Assembly (NCBI RefSeq): GCF_003047295.1
Contig: NZ_PZYZ01000001.1
Coordinates: 744,001 to 808,000, forward strand
Source: Nocardioides sediminis
GTDB taxonomy: Bacteria > Actinomycetota > Actinomycetes > Propionibacteriales > Nocardioidaceae
Direction: 5' to 3'
DNA: 64,000 nt
Shown piece by piece: positions 52,775-61,901 of the stretch (position 1 is its first letter; each line of letters starts with the position of its first letter). Position numbers and translations under genes: made by a program. Below the pieces are notes generated by a model. The model did not search any database, was not told the DNA's origin, and saw only the letters and a list, made by a program, of their open reading frames with translations.

Positions 52775-55393
52775 CTACTCCGAGGCCGTCGCCACCTCGG
52801 CGTCGACGGAGATCTGCTGCGCCGACTCGTCGCGGGTGAACACCAGGTCGCCGGTGATCTTGCCGGCGCGCCGCAGGTCACCGGCCGCCGCCTCCGCGGC
52901 GTCGACCAGTGCGGGAGGGCCGCTGATCTCCACGCGGGAGAGCTCGGCCTTCATGGAGACCTTCGCCTGGGACTTGGCGCCGCGGATGCCGATGAGGGCG
53001 GCGGCCACCGCGTCGACCATCGTCGGGTCGGCCGCGGCGGCAGCGCCGAGGTCGGTGCCGACCGGCCAGGACGCGAGGTGGATCGAGCCCTCCTGCCACC
53101 ACGACCAGACCTCCTCGGTCGCGTAGGGCAGGAACGGCGCGAGCAGGCGCAGCTGGACGTGCAGCGCGACGGCGAGCGCCGCCCTGGCCGAGGCGGTGGC
53201 GGGACCGCCGTCCTCGTCGTACGCGCGCTCCTTGACCAGCTCGAGGTAGTCGTCGCAGAACTCCCAGAAGAACTTCTCGGTGACCTCGAGGGCGGTGGTG
53301 TAGTCGTAGGCGTCGAAGGCCTCGGTCGCCTTGCGCACCACGACCTCGAGCCGTCCGAGCAGGGCGCAGTCGATCGGCTCGCTGACGGCGAAGTGGTCGA
53401 GCGAGGTGGCGCCGACGTTGCCGAGCACGAACTTGGAGGCGTTGAGCACCTTCATCGCCAGCCGGCGGCCGACCTTCATCTGCGACTCGTCGAAGGGGGA
53501 GTCCAGCCCGGGACGGCCCAGCGCGGCCCGCCAGCGGACGGCGTCGGCGCCGTACTTGTCGAGGATCTCGGTCGGGACGACCACGTTGCCCTTGGACTTC
53601 GACATCTTCTTGCGGTCGGGGTCGACGATGAACCCGGAGATCATCGCGGTGCGCCACGGCGCCGAGCCCTGCTCGAAGTGGCCGCGCACCACCCGGCTGA
53701 AGAGCCAGGTGCGGATGATGTCGTGGGCGTGGGTGCAGAGGTCGTAGGGGTAGACCCGCTCGAAGAGGTCCTCGTCGGTGGTCCATCCGCCGGCGATCTG
53801 CGGGGTCAGCGAGGACGTCGCCCAGGTGTCCATGACGTCCGGGTCGCCGATGAAGCCGCCCGGCTTGCCGCGCTGCTCCTCGTCGTAGCCGCGCGGGGCC
53901 TGCGTCGACGGGTCGACCGGCAGCTCGGCCTCGGAGGGCATGAGCGGGTGGTCGTAGTCGGGGTCGCCGGCGTCGTCGAGCGGGTACCAGACGGGGAACG
54001 GGATGCCGAAGAACCGCTGGCGGCTGATGAGCCAGTCGCCGTTGAGGCCTCCGACCCAGTTGTCGTAGCGGTGCTTCATGTGGGCCGGGATCCACTGGAC
54101 CTCGTCGGCCCGGGACAGCATCTCGGCGCGGGTCGCGGCGTCCCGGCCGCCGTTGCGGATGTACCACTGGCGGGTGGCGACGATCTCGAGCGGCTTGTCG
54201 CCCTTCTCGTAGAAGTTGGCCATCCGCTGGGTCGGCGTCGGCTCGCCGTCGAGGTCGCCGGTCTCGCGCAGCTTGGCGACCACCGCCTCGCGGGCGCTGA
54301 AGGTCGTCTTGCCCTTGAGGTCCTCGTACGCCGCCGCGGCGGTCTCGCCGGAGAGCCACTCGGGGGTCTCGCGGAGCATCCGGCCGTCGCGGCCGATCAG
54401 GGTCCGCACCGGCAGGTCGAGCTCGCGCCACCACATCACGTCGGTCAGATCGCCGAACGTGCAGCACATGGCGATGCCGGCGCCCTTGTCGGGCTCGGCG
54501 GCGGGGTGCGCCAGGACGGGGATCTCGACCCCGAACACCGGCGAGGTCACGGTCGTGCCGAAGAGGTCGGCGTACCGCTCGTCGTCGGGGTGCGCGATGA
54601 GGGCCACGACGCTGGGGATGAGCTCGGGGCGGGTCGTCTCGATGTGGACCGGTTGGCCGTCGGGGCGGTGGAACGCCACGCGGTGGTAGGCGCCGGGGTA
54701 GTCGCGGGCCTCGAGCTCGGCCTGGGCGACGGCGGTCTGGAAGGTGACGTCCCAGAGCGTGGGAGCCTCCTGCAGGTAGGCCTCGCCGCGGGCGTAGTTG
54801 CGCAGGAAGGCGGTCTGGCTGACGGCCTGCGACTTGGGCCCGATGGTCGTGTAGTTCTCCTCCCAGTCCACCGAGAGGCCCAGGGTCCGCCACAGCGACT
54901 CGAAGACCTTCTCGTCCTCCTCCACCAGCTGCTCGCACAGCTCGATGAAGTTGGGACGGCTGATCGGGACCTGCTTCTTGGGGTCCGGCTTCTCCGGCGG
55001 GGTGAAGTCGGCGTCGTAGGGCAGGGACGGGTCGCAGCGGACGCCGTAGTAGTTCTGCACGCGGCGCTCGGTGGGCAGGCCGTTGTCGTCCCAGCCCATC
55101 GGGTAGAAGACCGTCTTGCCCCGCATCCGCTGGTAGCGCGCGATGAGGTCGGTGTGGGTGTAGGAGAAGACGTGCCCGACGTGCAGGCTGCCGCTCACCG
55201 TGGGCGGCGGGGTGTCGATGGAGTAGACCTCGTCGCGGGGGCGCGTGCGGTCGAAGCGATAGGTCTGGTCGGCCCTCCACCGCTCGGACCAGCGGGACTC
55301 GAGGCCCTCGAGCACGGCCTTGTCCGGTACGACGACGGCACGCCGCTCGGCGGTCGTCGTGTCCGGGGCCTGGTTCTCGGGGTTCTCAGTCAT
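52775..55393 (-). CDS. valS: valyl-tRNA synthetase
   Basis: 872-aa class I synthetase. The HIGH motif is HVGH in [14 protein letters not shown]. The KMSKS motif is [12 protein letters not shown], and the connective (editing) domain lies between (about 200-400, with [16 protein letters not shown]). The C-terminal part ends with a tRNA-binding helical region. The ATG at 55393 follows a TAGCAT box by 7 nt, so it is probably leaderless; an ATG at 55402 would add three residues and overlap the box. The terminator at 52717 ends the convergent pair. Confidence 0.96.
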   Translation of the reverse strand: MTENPENQAPDTTTAERRAVVVPDKAVLEGLESRWSERWRADQTYRFDRTRPRDEVYSIDTPPPTVSGSLHVGHVFSYTHTDLIARYQRMRGKTVFYPMGWDDNGLPTERRVQNYYGVRCDPSLPYDADFTPPEKPDPKKQVPISRPNFIELCEQLVEEDEKVFESLWRTLGLSVDWEENYTTIGPKSQAVSQTAFLRNYARGEAYLQEAPTLWDVTFQTAVAQAELEARDYPGAYHRVAFHRPDGQPVHIETTRPELIPSVVALIAHPDDERYADLFGTTVTSPVFGVEIPVLAHPAAEPDKGAGIAMCCTFGDLTDVMWWRELDLPVRTLIGRDGRMLRETPEWLSGETAAAAYEDLKGKTTFSAREAVVAKLRETGDLDGEPTPTQRMANFYEKGDKPLEIVATRQWYIRNGGRDAATRAEMLSRADEVQWIPAHMKHRYDNWVGGLNGDWLISRQRFFGIPFPVWYPLDDAGDPDYDHPLMPSEAELPVDPSTQAPRGYDEEQRGKPGGFIGDPDVMDTWATSSLTPQIAGGWTTDEDLFERVYPYDLCTHAHDIIRTWLFSRVVRGHFEQGSAPWRTAMISGFIVDPDRKKMSKSKGNVVVPTEILDKYGADAVRWRAALGRPGLDSPFDESQMKVGRRLAMKVLNASKFVLGNVGATSLDHFAVSEPIDCALLGRLEVVVRKATEAFDAYDYTTALEVTEKFFWEFCDDYLELVKERAYDEDGGPATASARAALAVALHVQLRLLAPFLPYATEEVWSWWQEGSIHLASWPVGTDLGAAAAADPTMVDAVAAALIGIRGAKSQAKVSMKAELSRVEISGPPALVDAAEAAAGDLRRAGKITGDLVFTRDESAQQISVDAEVATASE

Positions 55394-55471
55394 GGTGCGC
55401 ATGCTACGGAAGCGCCTCTCGCCTGCGAAAACCAGTTACGGGGCGGGGCGCGGGCTGGCTAGCGTCGCGCC

Positions 55472-56374
55472 ATGCACCTGGAGTTCCACGACCGTCCCGA
55501 CACCTTCCTCGACGCCGCCGGCGACCTGTTGGCGGCCGAGCCCGTCCTGGGCAGCGTGATCGCCAGCGTGACCGAGCGGACCGCGCGCGAGCTGGCGCAG
55601 GGACGCGACTCCTGGCCCGAGGCGGGGGCGCCGTTCGACCGCTGGTGGCTCGCGGTGCGCGACGGTGCGGGCGCGGTCGTCGGTGCGGCGATGCGCACGG
55701 CGCCCTTCAAGCCGTGGCCCACCTACTCGCTGGCGATGCCCGACGAGGCCGCCGCGCTGCTCGCCGCGGCCCTGCAGGACCGCGGCGACGTGCTGGGAGG
55801 GTGCAACGGGGTGCTCCCCGGCGCGGGGGTCCTCGCCGCCGAGTCGGCGCGGCTCTCCGCCGCGACGATGACCGTCGGCAAGCACACCCGGCTGTGGGAG
55901 GCCACGACGGTGGACGTGCCCCCGGCCCCCGAGGGGAGACTGCGGCGGGCGACCGAGGCGGACGTCGACCTGGTGCTCGACTGGTTCCGCCGTTTCCACG
56001 CCGAGGCCGACGAGCAGGCCGGCCGGGCTCCGGACCACGCGGGCGGCGAGCACAACACCCGCGAGAGCGCCCTGGTCCGCATCCGCGAGGGCGTCGAGTG
56101 GCTCTGGGAGCTCCCGGACGGCGAGGTCGCGCACCTCACCGGCGCCAGCCTGCCGTCGTACGGGGTCTCCCGGATCGGCCCGGTCTATACGCCGCGCAAG
56201 CACCGCGGGCGGGGCATCGCCAGCCACGTGGTCGGGGCCCTGACCCGTCGCGGCCTCGAGCAGGGGCACCGGATGTGCCTCTTCACCGACCAGGCCAACC
56301 CGACGTCCAACAAGATCTACGAGGCGCTCGGCTACCGTCCCGTCGTCGACATGGCCGAGCACGTGATCGCCTGA
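55472..56374 (+). CDS. GNAT-family N-acetyltransferase
   Basis: 300-aa protein. The C-terminal GNAT domain (about 160-300) has VSRIGPVYTPRKHRGRGIAS, with the acetyl-CoA signature RGRGIAS, followed by LFTDQANPTSNKIYEALGY. The N-terminal half (about 1-150) is a degenerate second GNAT-like domain without a recognisable acetyl-CoA loop. The substrate is unknown. A TAGCGT box lies 6 nt before the ATG (leaderless). It is divergent from valS and precedes folC by 23 nt. Confidence 0.85.
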   Translation: MHLEFHDRPDTFLDAAGDLLAAEPVLGSVIASVTERTARELAQGRDSWPEAGAPFDRWWLAVRDGAGAVVGAAMRTAPFKPWPTYSLAMPDEAAALLAAALQDRGDVLGGCNGVLPGAGVLAAESARLSAATMTVGKHTRLWEATTVDVPPAPEGRLRRATEADVDLVLDWFRRFHAEADEQAGRAPDHAGGEHNTRESALVRIREGVEWLWELPDGEVAHLTGASLPSYGVSRIGPVYTPRKHRGRGIASHVVGALTRRGLEQGHRMCLFTDQANPTSNKIYEALGYRPVVDMAEHVIA

Positions 56375-56397
56375 GCCACCCCTAGACTCGTCGCGAG

Positions 56398-57765
56398 ATG
56401 AGTGAGTATTCCCCCGACGCCCGCCCGGCCGAGACCTTCGCCGAGGTCGAGGACGCCCTGCTGTCCCGCTGGCCGGAGACCCGGCTCGAACCCAGCCTGG
56501 ACCGGATCGAGGCGTTCACCGAGCTCCTCGGCGAGCCGCAGCGCTCGTTCCGGACCATCCACCTGACCGGCACCAACGGCAAGACGTCGACCAGCCGGAT
56601 GATCGAGGGCCTCGTGCGTGCGCTCGACCTGCGCACCGGCCGCTTCACCAGCCCGCACCTGGAGAAGATGAGCGAGCGGATCAGCATCGACGGGGAGGCG
56701 CTGACCGACGAGGAGTTCGTGCGTGCCTTCAACGACGTCGCGCCCTACACGCACCTCGTCGACGCCGACCAGCCGCACCCGCTGAGCTTCTTCGAGACGA
56801 TCGTCGGGATGGCGTACGCCGCGTTCGCCGACGCCCCCGTGGACGTCGCGGTCGTCGAGGTCGGCATGGGCGGGGCGTGGGACGCCACCAACGTGGTCGA
56901 CGCCGACGTCGCGGTGGTGCTGCCGGTCTCGGTCGACCACGCCAAGTACCTCGGGGACTCGCCCATCGCCATCGCCCACGAGAAGGCCGGCATCATCAAG
57001 CCCGGCTCGGTCGCCGTGCTCGCCCAGCAGGAGCCCGACGTGGCCGCCGTGCTCATCGAGCGGGCGGCGGAGGTCGGCGCCACCGTCGCGCGCGAGGGCA
57101 TGGAGTTCGGGGTCGTCTCCCGCGTCCCGGCGGTCGGCGGCCAGGTGCTCGCCCTCCAGGGCCTCCGCGCCCGGTACGACGACGTGTTCCTGCCGCTCTA
57201 CGGCGCCCACCAGGCGCAGAACGCCGTGGTCGCGCTGGCGGCGGTCGAGGCCTTCGCCGGCGAGGAGCCGCTTGACGCGGACCTGGTGCGCGCGGCCTTC
57301 GCCGAGGCCACGTCCCCGGGCCGGCTGGAGATCGTCCGGCGCAGCCCCACCATCGTGCTCGACGCGGCGCACAACCCGCACGGCGCCGCGGCCACCGCGG
57401 CGGCGCTCGAGGACTCGTTCACCTTCTCCCCGCTCATCGGCGTGATGGGCGTGATGAGTGACAAGGACGCGGTCGGGGTGCTGGAGGCCTTCGAGCCCCA
57501 CCTCGAGCACCTGGTCTGCACGCAGAACTCCACCTCGCGGTCGATGAGCGCGGAGGCCCTGGGCATGGCCGCCACCGAGATCTTCGGCGAGGACCGGGTG
57601 ACCGTGGTCCGCGACCTGGCCGACGCGATCGAGCGGGCGGCGACGCTGGCCGAGGCCGGCGAGGCGTTCGGCGATCCGCTGGGCTCCGGGGCGGTGCTGG
57701 TCACCGGCTCGGTCGTCACCGTCGGCGAGGCGCGGTCGATGCTGTTGCGGCGGGCGCGCTCGTGA
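56398..57765 (+). CDS. folC: folylpolyglutamate/dihydrofolate synthase
   Basis: 455-aa Mur-ligase-type enzyme adding glutamate to folates (and to dihydropteroate). The P-loop is LTGTNGKTSTSRMI (near residues 56-69). The substrate loops include RTGRFTSPHLEKMSERI and VVEVGMGGAWDATNVVDAD. The C-terminal domain has VLDAAHNPHGAAA. The ATG follows a TAGACT box by 9 nt. It overlaps the DUF4233 gene by 4 nt, the normal partner downstream of folC in actinobacteria. Confidence 0.94.
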   Translation: MSEYSPDARPAETFAEVEDALLSRWPETRLEPSLDRIEAFTELLGEPQRSFRTIHLTGTNGKTSTSRMIEGLVRALDLRTGRFTSPHLEKMSERISIDGEALTDEEFVRAFNDVAPYTHLVDADQPHPLSFFETIVGMAYAAFADAPVDVAVVEVGMGGAWDATNVVDADVAVVLPVSVDHAKYLGDSPIAIAHEKAGIIKPGSVAVLAQQEPDVAAVLIERAAEVGATVAREGMEFGVVSRVPAVGGQVLALQGLRARYDDVFLPLYGAHQAQNAVVALAAVEAFAGEEPLDADLVRAAFAEATSPGRLEIVRRSPTIVLDAAHNPHGAAATAAALEDSFTFSPLIGVMGVMSDKDAVGVLEAFEPHLEHLVCTQNSTSRSMSAEALGMAATEIFGEDRVTVVRDLADAIERAATLAEAGEAFGDPLGSGAVLVTGSVVTVGEARSMLLRRARS

Positions 57766-58169
57766 GCGACACGTCCGCGTCCCGCGGCCCGGCACCGCAC
57801 AACACCGAGCGCTCGCCCCGTCGCGGCATGTGCGCCGCGGTGCTCTGCCTCGAGGCGATCACGCTCGGGCTCACGACCCCGGTGATGATCACGATCGCGG
57901 ACGTCGACACCGGGACCGCGCTGGCCGTCGGGCTCGGGCTGGCGGTCGTGTGCCTGCTGCTCGCCGGGATGCTGCGGGCCGAGTGGGCCTACCTCGCCGG
58001 GTACGCCGTGCAGGTCGCGGCCATCGGCCTCGGCTTCGTGATCCCGGTGATGTTCGGTCTCGGTGCGGTCTTCGCCGCTCTGTGGGCCGGCGCAGACCTG
58101 CTCGGTCGCAAGATCGAGCGCGAGCGCGCTGCCGCGTGGGCGGCGTACCGCGCCGAGAACCCGGACTGA
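57762..58169 (+). CDS. DUF4233 membrane protein
   Basis: 135-aa protein with four membrane segments (about 25-48, 50-68, 72-91 and 96-118). DUF4233 proteins are small membrane proteins coded after folC; their role is unknown. A Cys lies in segment 1 (GMCAAVLCLEAITLGLT). The GTG start overlaps the folC stop (GTGA). Confidence 0.87.
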   Translation: MSDTSASRGPAPHNTERSPRRGMCAAVLCLEAITLGLTTPVMITIADVDTGTALAVGLGLAVVCLLLAGMLRAEWAYLAGYAVQVAAIGLGFVIPVMFGLGAVFAALWAGADLLGRKIERERAAAWAAYRAENPD

Positions 58170-58206
58170 CCGCGAGCTCACCGCTCCCGCGGGTCGGCCG
58201 GACGCG

Positions 58207-59535
58207 TCAGCCGGCCAGCGAGCGGGCCAGCACGGCAAGGCCGGCGTCGAGCTGCTCGTCGGTCGGTCCGCCGAAGCCGACGACCAGGCCGGAGAGGTCC
58301 GCCGAGCGACAGTGGTCGGCGAGCAGGGTCACGCGGAAGCCCGCGTCCTCGGCGTCCTGCCGGGCACGGAGGGCACGGTCGTGGGGGAGCAGCCACGTCG
58401 AGTACATCCCGGCGACCGGGCCGGCCAGCTCGGCGTACGGCGACAGGGCGGCGACGACGCGGGGCGCCCGCTCGGCGTAGGTCCGACGGGCCGACCGGAC
58501 GACGGCGTCGACGTAGCCGTCGCGCAGCAGCGCCCGGTAAGCGCGCTGGACCGGCCAGGCCGGGGCGTCGTGGGTGATCCGGCGGTGCTCGTCGAGGGCG
58601 GGACGCAGGTGCGGTGGGGCGACCAGCCAGCCGAGCCGCAGCGACGGGGAGACCGACTTGGAGGCGGTCCCGAGGTAGGCCACGAGGTCGGGTTCCAGGG
58701 ACGCCAGCGCCGGCACCGGCGCCACGTCGTAGCGGAACTCCGAGTCGTAGTCGTCCTCCACCACCACCGCGCCGTCGCGCCGTGCGGTCGCGAGCAGGGT
58801 GAGCCGGTGCTCGGCGGGCATCACCCGGCCCAGGGGGTGTTGGTGGGCGGGCGTGACGTACGCCGCGCACGCGGCGGTCAGGTCGGTCACCGGCTCGAGC
58901 GCCGGCAGGTCCAGGACGGCCCGGCCGGTCTCCGCCACGGTGAGCACCGCCGCCCGGTAGCCCGGGTCCTCGATCGCGACGGGATCGCGTGGCAGGACCG
59001 CGAGCAGGTGCCGCAGCCCGGCCGTGGTCCCCGCGGTGACCACGACGTCCTCGGGGTCCACGGCCAGCCCGCGCGTCCGGCCGAGGCGCTCGGCCAGCAG
59101 CACCCGCAGCTCGGGCAGCCCGCGCGGGTCGTCGTAGCCCCGCGGCGGGGTCGCCGAGGACAACTCCCGCCAGGCGCGGCGCCAAGCGGCGGCGTGCCGG
59201 CCGTCGATCCACGGGGTGCCGGCGTCGAGGTGGACGAGCGGGGTGGCGGTGGTCGGCGCCGGTCGCCGGGGGACCGCGGCGGCCGCCGGCCCGGCCCCGC
59301 CCGTGACCCAGGTGCCGGACCCCTGGCGGCCCTCGATCCAGCCCTCGGCCCGGAGCTGGTCCCAGGCCTGCTCGGCCACCGAGCGGGCCACGCCGAGGTC
59401 GGCGGCGAGCCGGCGGGTGCTGGGCAGCCGGTCACCGGGGGCCAGCGTGCCGGCCACGACCAGGCGGCGTACCTGGTCGGCGAGCTGGAGGCCCAGCGGG
59501 CGCGGGTCCGCGCGGTCGAGGGTGAGGGGGAGCAC
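58207..59535 (-). CDS. MocR/PdxR-family regulator
   Basis: 442-aa GntR-aminotransferase fusion. An N-terminal GntR winged helix (about 8-75, LADQVRRLVVAGTLAPGDRL, PSTRRLAADLGVARSVAEQA) is joined to an aminotransferase-like domain (about 110-435). The PLP Lys is in YLGTASKSVSPSLRLGW, and the Asp and Tyr of the PLP pocket are in VVVEDDYDSEFRY. MocR regulators bind PLP and control vitamin B6 or GABA genes. GTG 59535 is taken as the start; open frame to 59586 precedes. It is divergent from a PPOX-like flavin protein gene, with direct repeats between them. Confidence 0.9.
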   Translation of the reverse strand: MLPLTLDRADPRPLGLQLADQVRRLVVAGTLAPGDRLPSTRRLAADLGVARSVAEQAWDQLRAEGWIEGRQGSGTWVTGGAGPAAAAVPRRPAPTTATPLVHLDAGTPWIDGRHAAAWRRAWRELSSATPPRGYDDPRGLPELRVLLAERLGRTRGLAVDPEDVVVTAGTTAGLRHLLAVLPRDPVAIEDPGYRAAVLTVAETGRAVLDLPALEPVTDLTAACAAYVTPAHQHPLGRVMPAEHRLTLLATARRDGAVVVEDDYDSEFRYDVAPVPALASLEPDLVAYLGTASKSVSPSLRLGWLVAPPHLRPALDEHRRITHDAPAWPVQRAYRALLRDGYVDAVVRSARRTYAERAPRVVAALSPYAELAGPVAGMYSTWLLPHDRALRARQDAEDAGFRVTLLADHCRSADLSGLVVGFGGPTDEQLDAGLAVLARSLAG

Positions 59536-59544
59536 GAGAAGTGG

Positions 59545-59593
59545 CCTGTCGAAGTCATCCCGATGTGGCCGGTGCGTGCAGGCCACCTGTCGA
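59545..59593. promoter_or_regulatory. candidate MocR operator direct repeats
   Basis: CCTGTCGA occurs at 59545-59552 and again at 59586-59593, a 41-bp spacing (about four helical turns). Both are in the same orientation between the divergent regulator and flavin-protein genes. MocR regulators commonly bind two direct repeats. Confidence 0.6.
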
Positions 59594-59606
59594 GCAGGAT
59601 CCTCCC

Positions 59607-60284
59607 ATGAGCACGCCGCTGGAGCCCACCGCCCGGACCCGCACCAACCGCGGTCGTCGCCGCGCCGTCGTCGACCGCTCCCGCCTGATGGTCCTGCTGG
59701 ACGACGCGCTGGTGGCCCACGTCGGGGTGCAGGTCGGCGACCGCCCGCTGGTGCTGCCCTCGGCCTTCGGCGTGGACCCGGACGGTCCCGACCGCGACGG
59801 CACGCTCTACCTGCACGGCTCGGTGGCCGCCGGCTGGCTGCGGGCCGCGCCCGCGGCGACCGTGTGCGTCACCGTCACCGAGCTCGACGGCCTCGTCGCC
59901 GGGCGGTCGGCCTTCCACCACTCGATGAACTACCGGTCGGCGGTGGTGGTCGGGGAGGCCCGGCTGGTCGACGACCCGGCCGAGCGGCAGCACGCGCTGG
60001 ACCTGATCGTCGACCACATGGTGCCGGGGCGGTCCGCCACCCTGCGCCCCAGCACCCGCAAGGAGCTGGCGGCGACCGCCGTGGTCGCCGTACCGCTCCA
60101 CGAGGCGTCGATGAAGGAGCGCACCGGCGGCCCCGGGGACGAGCCCGCGGACGTCGCGGGCGGCACCTGGGGCGGTCACGTGCCGCTCCGCCGGGTGGCC
60201 GGGACGCCGGTGCCCGACCCCGACGCCGGGGGAGAGGTGCCCCCGGACGTGACCGCGCGCGCGGTGGCGCTCGGGGCCGGATAG
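59607..60284 (+). CDS. PPOX-type flavin-nucleotide-binding protein
   Basis: 225-aa protein of the pyridoxamine 5'-phosphate oxidase-like (Pyridox_ox_2) fold. The FMN-binding region has LPSAFGVDPDGPDRDGTLYL and HGSVAAGWLRAAP, and SAFHHSMNYRSAVVVGEARL follows. Many relatives bind FMN or F420 without oxidase activity. The divergent MocR regulator suggests a link to vitamin B6 or flavin metabolism. A GGAT-CCTCCC lies before the ATG, without a clear ribosome site. Confidence 0.85.
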   Translation: MSTPLEPTARTRTNRGRRRAVVDRSRLMVLLDDALVAHVGVQVGDRPLVLPSAFGVDPDGPDRDGTLYLHGSVAAGWLRAAPAATVCVTVTELDGLVAGRSAFHHSMNYRSAVVVGEARLVDDPAERQHALDLIVDHMVPGRSATLRPSTRKELAATAVVAVPLHEASMKERTGGPGDEPADVAGGTWGGHVPLRRVAGTPVPDPDAGGEVPPDVTARAVALGAG

Positions 60285-60294
60285 TCTCCGGCCC

Positions 60295-60714
60295 ATGACT
60301 GAGCGTTCCCTGGTCCTCGTCAAGCCCGACGGCGTGCGCCGCGGCCTCACCGGTGAGGTGGTCCGTCGCGTCGAGGCGAAGGGCTACCGGCTGGTGGCCC
60401 TCGAGCTGCGGCCCGCCACCCGCGAGCTGCTCGCCGAGCACTACGCCGAGCACGAGGGCAAGCCGTTCTACGAGCCGCTCGTGGAGTTCATGCTCTCGGG
60501 CCCGGTCGCCGCGATGGTGCTCGAGGGCGAGCGCTGCATCGAGGGCTTCCGCTCGCTGGCCGGCGCCACCGACCCGACCGTCGCCGCGCCGGGCACGATC
60601 CGGGGCGACCTCGGCCGCGACTGGGGCGAGAAGGTCCAGCAGAACATCGTCCACGGCTCCGACTCGCCCGAGTCCGCCGCCCGCGAGATCGGCATCTGGT
60701 TCCCGGCCCTGTGA
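60295..60714 (+). CDS. ndk: nucleoside diphosphate kinase
   Basis: 139-aa enzyme that balances nucleoside triphosphates. The catalytic His is in QQNIVHGSDSPESAAREI (near residue 117). LVKPDGVRRGLTGEVVRR starts the fold, and the Arg and Lys sites are intact. A TAGTCT box lies 7 nt before the ATG, so it is probably leaderless. It lies between the flavin-protein gene and the mreB operon. Confidence 0.96.
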   Translation: MTERSLVLVKPDGVRRGLTGEVVRRVEAKGYRLVALELRPATRELLAEHYAEHEGKPFYEPLVEFMLSGPVAAMVLEGERCIEGFRSLAGATDPTVAAPGTIRGDLGRDWGEKVQQNIVHGSDSPESAAREIGIWFPAL

Positions 60715-60814
60715 CGCGCTGACGACGTCGGCGCCGCACGGCGGCGCCGGCCTCCGCGTGTCCTCCCCGGAAGGGGGTGTCGGGCTACCTACGCTTTGGG
60801 CGTGGGCCGGCGAG

Positions 60815-60856
60815 GGGACCGGTCCCTTCCCCGACACGCAGTGTTTCGACACGCAG
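60815..60856 (+). promoter_or_regulatory. mreB upstream palindrome and direct repeats
   Basis: GGGACCGGTCCC (60815-60826) is a perfect 12-bp palindrome. CGACACGCAG occurs twice, at 60832-60841 and 60847-60856, a 15-bp period. They lie 17-58 nt before the mreB ATG. No known regulator is recognised. Confidence 0.45.
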
Positions 60857-60872
60857 GCACAAGAGGCAGCGC

Positions 60873-61901
60873 ATGGCACACAGTCTCATCGGCCGCGACA
60901 TGGCCGTTGACCTCGGCACCGCCAACACGCTGGTCTACGTCCGCGGCAAGGGCGTGGTGCTCGACGAGCCGTCGGTCGTGGCGATGAACGCCACGACCGG
61001 TGAGGTGCTCGCGGTCGGCCACGAGGCCAAGCGGATGATCGGGCGCACGCCCGACAACATCGCCGCCATCCGGCCGCTCAAGGACGGCGTCATCGCCGAC
61101 TTCGAGGCGACCGAGCAGATGCTGCGCTACTTCATCCAGCAGGTGCACCGGCGCCGCTACTTCGCCAAGCCGCGGATGGTCATCTGCGTGCCCAGCGGGA
61201 TCACCGCCGTCGAGCAGCGTGCGGTCAAGGAGGCCGGCTACCAGGCGGGTGCCCGCAAGGTCTACATCGTCGAGGAGCCGATGGCGGCCGCGATCGGCGC
61301 CGGGCTGCCCGTGCACGAGGCCACCGGCAACATGGTCGTCGACGTCGGCGGCGGCACCACCGAGGTCGCCGTCATCAGCCTCGGCGGCATCGTCACCAGC
61401 CTGAGCGTCCGCACCGCCGGGGACGACCTCGACCAGTCGATCATCGCCTGGATGAAGAAGGAGTACTCCCTGATGCTCGGGGAGCGCACCGCCGAGGAGA
61501 TGAAGATGACCCTCGGCTCGGCCTTCCCGCTGCCGACCGAGCCGGAGGCCGAGATCCGCGGCCGCGACATGGTCTCGGGCCTGCCCCGCACGGTCGTCGT
61601 CTCCAGCGCCGAGGTCCGCCAGGCGCTCGAGGAGCCGCTGCACAACATCATCGACGCGGTCCGCGGGACGCTCGACCAGACCCCGCCGGAGCTGGCCGGC
61701 GACATCATGGACCGCGGCATCGTGCTGACCGGCGGTGGCGCCCTGCTCCGCGGCCTCGACGAGCGGCTGCGCCACGAGACCGGCATGCCCGTCCACGTCG
61801 CCGAGGACCCGTTGTCGTCGGTCGCCTACGGCGCCGGCAAGTGCGTCGAGGAGTTCGAGGCGCTCCAGCAGGTGCTGGTCTCCGACCCGAGGCGCTACTG
61901 A
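60873..61901 (+). CDS. mreB: actin-like rod-shape protein MreB
   Basis: 342-aa actin homologue. Phosphate 1 is DMAVDLGTANTLVYVRGKGV, phosphate 2 is VVDVGGGTTEVAVISLGG, and adenosine TGGGALLRGLDERL. It polymerises on the membrane and guides the elongasome. The ATG has AGAGGC upstream; the stop shares its A with the mreC ATG. First gene of the operon mreB-mreC-mreD-mrdA. The presence of MreB marks rod growth in part of the cell cycle, as in Nocardioides. Confidence 0.96.
   Translation: MAHSLIGRDMAVDLGTANTLVYVRGKGVVLDEPSVVAMNATTGEVLAVGHEAKRMIGRTPDNIAAIRPLKDGVIADFEATEQMLRYFIQQVHRRRYFAKPRMVICVPSGITAVEQRAVKEAGYQAGARKVYIVEEPMAAAIGAGLPVHEATGNMVVDVGGGTTEVAVISLGGIVTSLSVRTAGDDLDQSIIAWMKKEYSLMLGERTAEEMKMTLGSAFPLPTEPEAEIRGRDMVSGLPRTVVVSSAEVRQALEEPLHNIIDAVRGTLDQTPPELAGDIMDRGIVLTGGGALLRGLDERLRHETGMPVHVAEDPLSSVAYGAGKCVEEFEALQQVLVSDPRRY

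Noticed and set aside
53078..55462. A 794-codon plus-strand frame opposite valS
   Set aside because: ValS on the minus strand has HIGH and KMSKS motifs. The plus frame has no recognisable domain.
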